Of a stretch of DNA of 11,234 bases, positions 6,048-11,234 are shown one piece after another. The stretch is taken from contig JAOQAL010000290.1 of the NCBI GenBank assembly GCA_025963615.1, positions 1 to 11,234 on the forward strand, given 5' to 3'. The notes beneath the pieces are model-generated. The model did not search any database. It saw only the letters and a program-made list of their open reading frames with translations, and was not told the DNA's origin. This DNA is from Chitinophagaceae bacterium (GTDB lineage Bacteria; Bacteroidota; Bacteroidia; Chitinophagales; Chitinophagaceae). Within the stretch, counting starts at the first letter, position 1, and each line of letters starts with the position of its first letter. Both the position numbers and the translations under genes were made by a program.

Positions 6048-7834
6048 AACCTGACCTTACCATATCGCAGTCTGACGAAGCAGCCCTTAAGGGCGCCGAT
6101 ATAATTCCTTTGGTTGATGAGCTGAATGAACAGTCATTTGAGTTAAGGCATCTTGATCAAAAAAAATCTGCCAAACTCGGAGAGAAAGCCCGGAATTTAT
6201 CTGAAAAAGAGAATTATAAAAAAGGTTTAGGAGATGCATTGCTCAATATTGGATTTCAGCAGCTATCTGCTTCCAGCTATCGCGAGGCGTTTAATAGTTT
6301 TAACGATGCACTCCGTATTTTCCGGGAATTAAATAATGCCGGAGGAATAGCACACTCCTACTATAACCTTGGACTCGTTTACCTGAGAATCGGGGACTTT
6401 GACACGGCTATGGAGGTACAGCAACAGAGCATAAAAATCAGGCAACAACTAAATGACGAACCTGGTTTTGCGTCTTGTAAGGCTCAGATTGGCTATCTGA
6501 ATAGTCAATTCGGTCTTGACGAAGCGGCGCTTAAAGATTATACAGATTGCCTGGCTATCTGGAGAAAGAGAGATAACAAAGCAGGTATCGCCAACGTGTT
6601 AATGGCTTTGGGCACATTGAAACTAAAATTGAATCAACTGTCGGAGGCCAAAGAACATCTGTTGGAAAGTATGAATATCAGAATTGCTTTGAATGAGATC
6701 AATGGCGTACATGGATCCATTAATTACCTTTCTGCTGTTCTTCTTAAAGAGGGCAATGCAGAGGGTGCCTGTCAGTTGTTAAAGGATGCTTTAAATACCG
6801 CAGTGAACCAGGAACAACCCTATACCATCGGTATTTGCAGGCTGCGGCTCAGCCTGGCAAAAGTATATACTGTTTTGAATGATCATCCGGCTGCACTTGA
6901 GCAACTCGAGAATGCTCTTTCCTCAGCACTCTCCAGCGGGCAGCAATATCAATTACATGATATTTACCAGGAATTATCGAACTTGTATAAATCCATTGGT
7001 TTTTTTGATAAAGCACTGGAATACTATGAAAAATTTCATGTCAGTAAAGAAGCGATTATCAACCTTAATGCAGCGACAAAATTGAAAAATCTGGAAATGA
7101 TAAACAAAGTAGAGACCCGGGAAAAAGAGATAGAGATACATCGCCTGAAGAACATAGAATTAAAAGAACGCAATAGACTTATAAGGGAAGAAAGAAAAAA
7201 ATCCGATGCCTTGTTGCTCAATATACTTCCTCTGCAAACGGCAAAAGAATTAAAAAAGAATGGTAGTGCAAGGCCGCGGCAATATAACCTGGTTACGGTG
7301 TTGTTTTGTGATTTTGTAAGTTTTACACAAACCGCTGAAAAACTATCACCGGAGCAACTGGTAAACCGCCTCGATTCCTATTTCCGCGCTTTTGATATGA
7401 TTGCAACGAAAAACAATATAGAAAAAATAAAAACGATCGGTGATGCTTATATGGCCGCAGGTGGAATTCCACTTCCTAACGGCTCTAATCCGGAGGATGT
7501 TGTCCGGGGTGGCCTCCAAATTCTTGAACATGTAAAAGCCGAAAACGATCCGCTGTTTAATATCCGGATCGGGATTCATTCCGGTCCAGTGGTTGCAGGT
7601 ATTGTTGGAATTAAAAAGTTTGTCTATGATATCTGGGGCGACACGGTAAATATTGCCTCGAGGATGGAATCCAGCGGCCAGGCAGGTAAAGTAAATATCA
7701 GCAGCAGCACCTATGAATTAATTAAAGATAAATTTGAATGCACTTACAGAGGAAAAGTGGATGCCAAAAAAAAGGGTATGATTGATATGTATTTTGTGGA
7801 AAGTGCCATTGGCCATCACATAGCGGATGTTTGA
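6044..7834 (+). CDS. TPR-containing class III adenylate cyclase
   Basis: Encodes 596 residues, soluble, predicted to convert ATP to cAMP. Residues about 60-340 are a TPR array with a strict 40-residue period: a Gly-hydrophobic pair recurs at 61, 101, 141, 181 and 221. A coiled coil follows (about 345-400, ending LLLNILPLQTAKELKKNG), like the linker that joins sensor regions to cyclase domains. The C-terminal class III domain (about 414-590) keeps every expected catalytic residue: metal-binding Asp423 (LFCDFVSFT) and Asp467 (TIGDAYM), adenine-selecting Lys463 (KIKTIGD) and Asp529 (VYDIWGD), and transition-state Asn536 and Arg540 (TVNIASRMES). The Lys/Asp pair favours ATP over GTP. The GTG start at 6044 overlaps the DUF1569 stop by four bases. 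TPRs presumably take input from a protein partner; which one is unknown. A hairpin terminator lies about 150 bp downstream. Confidence 0.94.
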   Translation: MKPDLTISQSDEAALKGADIIPLVDELNEQSFELRHLDQKKSAKLGEKARNLSEKENYKKGLGDALLNIGFQQLSASSYREAFNSFNDALRIFRELNNAGGIAHSYYNLGLVYLRIGDFDTAMEVQQQSIKIRQQLNDEPGFASCKAQIGYLNSQFGLDEAALKDYTDCLAIWRKRDNKAGIANVLMALGTLKLKLNQLSEAKEHLLESMNIRIALNEINGVHGSINYLSAVLLKEGNAEGACQLLKDALNTAVNQEQPYTIGICRLRLSLAKVYTVLNDHPAALEQLENALSSALSSGQQYQLHDIYQELSNLYKSIGFFDKALEYYEKFHVSKEAIINLNAATKLKNLEMINKVETREKEIEIHRLKNIELKERNRLIREERKKSDALLLNILPLQTAKELKKNGSARPRQYNLVTVLFCDFVSFTQTAEKLSPEQLVNRLDSYFRAFDMIATKNNIEKIKTIGDAYMAAGGIPLPNGSNPEDVVRGGLQILEHVKAENDPLFNIRIGIHSGPVVAGIVGIKKFVYDIWGDTVNIASRMESSGQAGKVNISSSTYELIKDKFECTYRGKVDAKKKGMIDMYFVESAIGHHIADV

Positions 7835-7986
7835 ATTAATTTTTCCATTTCTGAAATCTATTGGGTTTCCGCGCTCATTACCCGTGTTCCTGTCGCACAG
7901 TGATGGTGTAAGCTAATGACTATTAAATTCGCCCAATCTCTTATTAATCTTTCTTAAGCAAGGCAAACGAACATTTTTTAAAGGGG

Positions 7987-8030
7987 AAACCCTGCAGATC
8001 ATCGATTTAATGATTCGTGCAGGGTTTTTT
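7987..8030 (+). terminator. intrinsic terminator, possibly bidirectional
   Basis: Perfect 10-bp stem AAACCCTGCA (7987-7996) / TGCAGGGTTT (8018-8027), with an inner ATCAT/ATGAT pairing, followed by six T (8025-8030). On the plus strand it closes the DUF1569-cyclase unit. On the minus strand it sits four bases after the 3' end of tRNA-Leu(GAG) and may end that transcript too, though the T-run there is only three bases. The 150 bp between the cyclase stop and the hairpin contain no gene I can see. Confidence 0.85.
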
Positions 8031-8033
8031 ATG

Positions 8034-8117
8034 TGCCCGAGACTGGATTTGAACCAGCACGCCGTTTCCAGCGCTACCACCTCAAAGTAGTGCGTCTACC
8101 AATTTCGCCACCCGGGC
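8034..8117 (-). tRNA. tRNA-Leu (GAG)
   Basis: Read on the minus strand, 84 nt. The acceptor GCCCGGG pairs with CTCGGGC; discriminator A. The D-stem is GCG/CGC with the loop AAATTGGTAGA. The anticodon arm is CTACT-TTGAGGT-GGTAG, giving anticodon GAG. It has a long class II variable arm as expected for leucine, and the T-arm GCTGG-TTCAAAT-CCAGT. The 3' CCA is not encoded (CAT follows). It decodes CUC/CUU. Confidence 0.96.
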
Positions 8118-8339
8118 TTTATTTAATATACTCCTCAAAAACTTTTTTCCAGTCCCTTACTAAATATTTCTCTCCTATTCTGACAAGTATCCTGTTTGTA
8201 TGTTCTTCAATCAACTCAAAGAAAAAGGCCCATAAGCTTCCGCTGGTTTCTTTTCTCCTTTATCACGTTCTAATAGTTCTTCTCTCCTCCCTGAAAGATC
8301 CGGTGCCGCCCTTGTTGCGGGCTGCAAATCTAAGGGGTT
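8118..8339. other. gene-free stretch between tRNA-Leu and the histidine kinase
   Basis: 222 bp with no supported gene. It should hold the tRNA-Leu(GAG) promoter on the minus strand, but I see no clean TAnnTTTG there. A small stem, GCCC-GCAACAA-GGGC, lies near 8310-8326 on the strand of the kinase transcript and has no T-run. An open frame on the plus strand is the antisense of the tRNA and is not a gene. Confidence 0.5.
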
Positions 8340-9491
8340 TTATTTTTTTAACACAATTCTGAAAGTAGTTCCTTTTCCCGGCTCCGATTGTTTTACAAAA
8401 ATTTCCCCGCTATGATATTGCTCAATTATCCTTTTGGAAAGGCTAAGGCCCAGGCCCCAGCCTCTTTTTTTGGTCGTAAATCCGGGCATAAATACCTGTG
8501 CTGTATTTTGTTTACTGATCCCCTTGCCTGTATCAGTAACATCGATATTAACAGCTGCGGCGACCTCCTGTATATCAACGGTAATCATTCCTTTTCCTTC
8601 CATCGCATCCAGGGCATTCTTCAAAAGATTTTCGATAACCCAATCAAACAAAGGGCCCGAGATCATTGCAAACACCTGGTCTTTGTCATGTGTATTGATA
8701 ATAAAACTCACTTTGCCCGGAGATCTTTTGCGCATATATTCCACCATTTCGCTGATCTGTTGTACAATATCCATTTGTTCAGCATGGGGTGAACTTCCGA
8801 TCTTTCCAAAACGGTCGGAAACCAACCGTAAACGGTTAACATCTTTCTCCAGTTCGTGTACAATCATTTCGTTGCCAGGTATTGTCTTCATCATTTCCAC
8901 CCAGCCTTCCAATGATGAAACCGGTGTACCCAACTGGTGCGCTGTTTCCTTGGCCATACCGGCCCATACCTGGTTTTGAATGGATTTATAATTACTGCGT
9001 AAGGCCAGTATGGTTATAGCAATGAATAATGCCACAATCAGCAACTGGATAATCGGGTAATAACGCACTTCTTTCAGCAACAAGGATTCACCATAGTAAT
9101 AACGGTTACGCTGAGCCGAGTCTATGGGACTGACCCATTCAAAAGGTCTGTTAGATGATTTGAACTCTTTGAGCTTCGATGGCAGGTAAGAAGGGTCCCT
9201 GGCAATTGAGGCAGAGTCAATATTGATATGATTGGTAATACTGTCTTTTTCGTCGGTTTCTATAATGGGGATGGATTTGTTTTCAGTAATAATCATGATC
9301 GCGAGATTGGAATTACCCTCTGCAACCGGGTTGATCAGGAATTTTCCGGCTTCCGCCCATTGTTCTACTTTCTGCCTTTCTTCCTTTGCTATTTTTCTTG
9401 CCAGGTATTGAGAATAAAAAATGGTTCCGCTGACAATAAGTATGGCCACGAAAGCCAGGGCCGTTCTCCAGTTAAATAATTGCTGAAACAT
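8340..9491 (-). CDS. membrane sensor histidine kinase
   Basis: A 383-residue two-component sensor kinase in the inner membrane. TM1 is about residues 10-30 and TM2 about 146-165. They bracket a 115-residue extracytoplasmic region with no domain I recognise. No HAMP domain follows: only about 20 residues separate TM2 from the phosphoacceptor His185 (AKETAHQLGTPVSSLEGW). The ATPase domain has the N box ENLLKNALDAM (Asn288, Asn292), the G1 box DVTDTGKGI (Asp320) and the F/G2 boxes FMPGFTTKKRGWGLGLSLS. The W-rich G2 and HQLGTP H-box are typical of Bacteroidota kinases. All catalytic motifs are present. No response-regulator gene adjoins it, so its partner is encoded elsewhere. It is divergent from the GT2 gene with 70 bp between start codons. 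Confidence 0.95.
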   Translation of the reverse strand: MFQQLFNWRTALAFVAILIVSGTIFYSQYLARKIAKEERQKVEQWAEAGKFLINPVAEGNSNLAIMIITENKSIPIIETDEKDSITNHINIDSASIARDPSYLPSKLKEFKSSNRPFEWVSPIDSAQRNRYYYGESLLLKEVRYYPIIQLLIVALFIAITILALRSNYKSIQNQVWAGMAKETAHQLGTPVSSLEGWVEMMKTIPGNEMIVHELEKDVNRLRLVSDRFGKIGSSPHAEQMDIVQQISEMVEYMRKRSPGKVSFIINTHDKDQVFAMISGPLFDWVIENLLKNALDAMEGKGMITVDIQEVAAAVNIDVTDTGKGISKQNTAQVFMPGFTTKKRGWGLGLSLSKRIIEQYHSGEIFVKQSEPGKGTTFRIVLKK

Positions 9492-9525
9492 GCTCCCAAT
9501 TTAAGCAGGTTAATGCGGCTTCCCT

Positions 9526-9533
9526 TAATTTTG
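9526..9533 (+). promoter_or_regulatory. -7 promoter element for the GT2 gene
   Basis: TAATTTTG fits the Bacteroidota TAnnTTTG element and lies 28 bp before the ATG at 9562, inside the 70-bp divergent spacer. The -33 region is not convincing; TTTAAG near 9500 is the nearest candidate. No equally good element is visible for the divergent kinase. Confidence 0.55.
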
Positions 9534-9561
9534 AAAAAATTTTACTGACCCCCTCATCTTA

Positions 9562-10575
9562 ATGCCAAAAGTAGCCATCGTAATTCTGAACTGGAATGGA
9601 CTTCAATACCTGCAGCAGTTTCTGCCTTCTGTGCTGGCTTCCACTTATAAAAATTACGATGTTATTGTCGCCGATAACGCTTCTTCCGATGATTCTGTTT
9701 TGTTCCTGCAGGAAAATCATCCGCAGGTGCGCATTATTAAATTTCAACAAAACCTGGGTTTTGCAAAAGGTTATAATGAAGCGTTAAAGCAGGTTGATGC
9801 CGATTATTATGCGGTACTAAATTCCGATGTTGAAGTGGATGCCGGCTGGCTGGAGCCCATGGCGAAACTATTGGAAAATGATGTAAGTATCGCGGCCTGC
9901 CAACCCAAGATTCTTTCTTACCGTGACAAACATTTGTTTGAGTATGCCGGCGCTGCAGGTGGCTGGCTGGATAAATATGGCTATCCGTTTGCCAAAGGTC
10001 GCATATTTGATATAGTAGAAGAAGACCGCCATCAATATGATAAACAGGAACCCATTTTCTGGGCAAGCGGTGCCGCCTTGTTTATCCGTTCCCGCGTTTT
10101 TCATGAAATGAATGGATTTGACGAATTCTTTTTCGCCCACCAGGAAGAAATTGATTTATGCTGGCGCCTGCAATTGGCCGGTTATAAAATATACAGTTGT
10201 CCCGGTGCTGTTGTCTATCATGTAGGGGGCGGCACACTGGCCAAAGGGAATCCCCAAAAAACATATCTCAATTTCCGGAACAACCATATCATGCTATACA
10301 AAAACCTGCCTTTGTCAGAAAAGTGGTGGAAAATTCCCTTCCGGATTATGCTGGATGTTCTTTCTGCCGGTAAAGGGTTGTTGGCTGGAGATGGCGGGTA
10401 TTTCTTTGCTATTGTAAGGGCGCATCTTTCATTTATAAAATGGCTATTCGGTCATAAGGATAAAAGATTTTTTCCACAAAAAAAGGTTGAAAACATGGGG
10501 GGTTATTATCCACATAATATTGTGTGGCAGCATTTCGTAAAGAAGAAAAAGTATTTTGCTGAAATAATTCGCTGA
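9562..10575 (+). CDS. family 2 glycosyltransferase
   Basis: A 337-residue GT2 (GT-A fold) enzyme of the rhamnosyltransferase/WbbL-like type, expected to transfer a sugar from a nucleotide-sugar donor to a cell-surface glycan or glycolipid at the cytoplasmic face of the membrane. The start motif VAIVILNWNG (4-13) and VIVADNASSDDS (34-45) bind the nucleotide. The metal-binding acid motif is NSD (87-89, within VLNSDVEVD). FWASGAALFIRSRVF (166-180), GFDEFFFAHQEEIDLCWRL (185-203) and YHVGGGTL (219-226) follow in the family order; Glu195/Glu196 and Asp198 are candidate catalytic acids. The C-terminal 90 residues contain hydrophobic, aromatic stretches (about 257-297) that may lie on the membrane. 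No other glycan genes are nearby, so donor and acceptor are unknown. Confidence 0.94.
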   Translation: MPKVAIVILNWNGLQYLQQFLPSVLASTYKNYDVIVADNASSDDSVLFLQENHPQVRIIKFQQNLGFAKGYNEALKQVDADYYAVLNSDVEVDAGWLEPMAKLLENDVSIAACQPKILSYRDKHLFEYAGAAGGWLDKYGYPFAKGRIFDIVEEDRHQYDKQEPIFWASGAALFIRSRVFHEMNGFDEFFFAHQEEIDLCWRLQLAGYKIYSCPGAVVYHVGGGTLAKGNPQKTYLNFRNNHIMLYKNLPLSEKWWKIPFRIMLDVLSAGKGLLAGDGGYFFAIVRAHLSFIKWLFGHKDKRFFPQKKVENMGGYYPHNIVWQHFVKKKKYFAEIIR

Positions 10576-10602
10576 GCTTTCTGTTTTTTATCTGTTAACC
10601 AC

Positions 10603-10610
10603 TATTTTTG
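10603..10610 (+). promoter_or_regulatory. -7 promoter element for the small membrane-protein gene
   Basis: TATTTTTG matches TAnnTTTG, 17 bp before the ATG at 10628. It lies within an 11-nt string, CTATTTTTGCA, that recurs exactly upstream of the tRNA cluster (10890-10900). A poor -33 candidate (TTTCTG, about 10578-10583) stands 19 bp upstream. The gene therefore seems to have its own promoter rather than depending on the GT2 transcript. Confidence 0.6.
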
Positions 10611-10627
10611 CACCACAAAACCACGCT

Positions 10628-10855
10628 ATGGATCACATTGAGGAATATCAGGAAGAACTCAAAAAAGTACATGATACTGATTTTACGCACAGCTGGGTTT
10701 CATCTTCTGCTTATTTATTTTACCTGCAGGTAGCCTGTATTCTCGCTTTGGTATTAGGAGGCTGTTACATGCTTTATACCAAGAGTTATCCAGGCAAACC
10801 GGAAGTAAAGGTTCAGAGCAGCACCCTTTACACTCCCAAGTACGATAGTAAATAA
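10628..10855 (+). CDS. small single-TM membrane protein (hypothetical)
   Basis: 75 residues, not recognised. An acidic/basic N-terminal helix (MDHIEEYQEELKKVHDTD) is followed by one membrane segment at about 29-50 (LFYLQVACILALVLGGCYML). A short hydrophilic tail with Pro, Lys and Ser (KSYPGKPEVKVQSSTLYTP) completes it. There is no cleavable signal or lipobox; the charge pattern does not fix the topology. It starts 52 bp after the GT2 stop and has its own -7 element. The good promoter and intact frame argue for a real, expressed gene. Confidence 0.7.
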   Translation: MDHIEEYQEELKKVHDTDFTHSWVSSSAYLFYLQVACILALVLGGCYMLYTKSYPGKPEVKVQSSTLYTPKYDSK

Positions 10856-10890
10856 ACTGACAAAAATTTTTTTCAAAGGGGCTGAATGGC

Positions 10891-10898
10891 TATTTTTG
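10891..10898 (+). promoter_or_regulatory. promoter of the tRNA cluster
   Basis: TATTTTTG (-7 type) lies about 92 bp before tRNA-Gly. A T-run followed by CAAAG (10865-10878) precedes it where a -33 region would be. It is enclosed by the inverted repeat GGGCTG (10879-10884) / CAGCCC (10899-10904). Transcription would include a leader of roughly 80 nt before the first mature tRNA. Confidence 0.65.
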
Positions 10899-10921
10899 CA
10901 GCCCTCAAGTTCTTTATAGGT

Positions 10922-10966
10922 GGGGAATCAGTGCAGCTGGTAGTTACCGGGATGGCAGAGCACGAC
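10922..10966 (+). pseudogene. degenerate tRNA-like segment in the tRNA leader
   Basis: The stretch starts GGGGAATCAGTGCAGCTGGTAG, which resembles the acceptor/D-arm start of a tRNA (compare the common AATTAGCTCAGCTGGTAG). It then has a second D-arm-like piece, GGCAGAGCACGAC (10954-10966), identical at 12 of 13 positions to GGTAGAGCACGAC of the tRNA-Gly just downstream (11007-11019). GTGC (10931-10934) could pair with GCAC (10960-10963). No anticodon arm, T-arm or 3' acceptor follows, so it cannot be a functional tRNA. A relic of a rearranged or recombined tRNA gene is the best reading. Confidence 0.45.
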
Positions 10967-10989
10967 AGAGAATTGATTGTTCTTTAAAA

Positions 10990-11065
<76 letters not shown>

Positions 11066-11068
11066 GAG

Positions 11069-11098
11069 TCCTCTCGTTAATGCGGGGGGATTTTTTTT
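11069..11098 (+). terminator. hairpin and T8 tract between the two tRNAs
   Basis: Stem TCCTCTCG (11069-11076) / CGGGGGGA (11083-11090), with loop TTAATG and two G-T pairs, followed directly by eight T (11091-11098). It has the form of an intrinsic terminator. Since no separate promoter for tRNA-Leu is visible in the next 13 bp, it may act as a partial terminator or only as a processing spacer. Confidence 0.55.
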
Positions 11099-11111
11099 GG
11101 TTAGTTATTTT

Positions 11112-11197
11112 GCCCTGGTGGTGGAATTGGTAGACACGCAGGACTTAAAATCCTGGGACCCGCAACGGTCGTAACGGTTCAACTCCGTTCCGGGGCA
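11112..11197 (+). tRNA. tRNA-Leu (UAA)
   Basis: 86 nt. The acceptor GCCCTGG pairs with CCGGGGC; discriminator A. The D-stem is GTG/CAC, and the anticodon arm CAGGA-CTTAAAA-TCCTG gives anticodon TAA. It has a long class II variable arm and the T-arm AACGG-TTCAACT-CCGTT. The DNA after the discriminator is CCT, so the CCA end must be added enzymatically, unlike the neighbouring tRNA-Gly. Confidence 0.97.
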
Positions 11198-11201
11198 CCT
11201 C

Positions 11202-11225
11202 AAAGCGACTCAAGTCGCTTTTTTT
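11202..11225 (+). terminator. intrinsic terminator of the tRNA cluster
   Basis: Perfect stem AAAGCGAC (11202-11209) / GTCGCTTT (11214-11221), loop TCAA, with a seven-base T-run (11219-11225). It begins five bases after the end of tRNA-Leu(UAA). Confidence 0.9.
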
Positions 11226-11234
11226 GTTTATGTA

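Noticed and set aside
8033..8362. Plus-strand open frame of 109 codons
   Set aside because: Its start is the antisense of tRNA-Leu(GAG) and it runs into the end of the kinase gene; the MPETGFEPARR start is a known artefact of translated tRNA complement.
8434..8979. Plus-strand open frame of 181 codons inside the kinase gene
   Set aside because: The minus-strand frame holds all histidine kinase motifs; this frame is its shadow.
9737..10140. Minus-strand open frames inside the GT2 gene
   Set aside because: They are opposite a clear GT2 coding frame and show no recognisable protein features.
11105..11112. TATTTTG just before tRNA-Leu(UAA) as its own promoter
   Set aside because: It is one T short of TAnnTTTG and touches the first base of the mature tRNA, leaving no room for a start site upstream.

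Overview
The window looks like chromosomal DNA from a Bacteroidota bacterium, most plausibly of the Chitinophagaceae type. The grounds are Bacteroidota-style -7 promoter elements of the form TAnnTTTG, start codons mostly without Shine-Dalgarno sequences, a TlpA-like thiol-disulfide oxidoreductase with a long N-terminal extension, a TPR-adenylate cyclase, and a histidine kinase with a 'KKRGWGLGLSLSKRIIE' G2 box. This placement is inference; no rRNA or marker gene is present.

Left part (1-2205): the 3' end of a TlpA-family gene, then a gene-free stretch with two ~100-bp direct repeats flanking an imperfect palindrome. Two small convergent genes follow. They encode short charged coiled-coil proteins that look like diverged paralogues differing by one heptad.

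Centre (2206-7834): a complete minus-strand cyanophycin synthetase gene (cphA) with all three domains and no cyanophycinase beside it. On the plus strand are a small hypothetical gene with a good -7 element and a two-gene unit. In that unit a DUF1569/DinB-like protein overlaps by 4 nt (GTGA) a class III adenylate cyclase, whose catalytic domain follows a 40-residue-period TPR array and a coiled coil.

Right part (7835-11234): a strong hairpin terminator beside a minus-strand tRNA-Leu(GAG); a minus-strand two-TM sensor histidine kinase, divergent from a plus-strand GT2 glycosyltransferase; a small single-TM protein gene; and a tRNA cluster, tRNA-Gly(GCC) then tRNA-Leu(UAA). The tRNA promoter shares an 11-nt core with the promoter of the small membrane-protein gene. 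A degenerate tRNA-like segment lies in the leader, a hairpin/T-run lies between the two tRNAs, and a clear terminator closes the cluster.

The genes do not form one pathway. They cover nitrogen/carbon storage (cyanophycin), second-messenger signalling (cAMP), two-component sensing, cell-surface glycosylation and translation. I found no CRISPR array, transposase, phage module or obvious defence system. The most unusual items are the small coiled-coil pair, the repeat/palindrome unit, the tRNA-like remnant with a duplicated D-arm, and the possible attenuator between the tRNAs.
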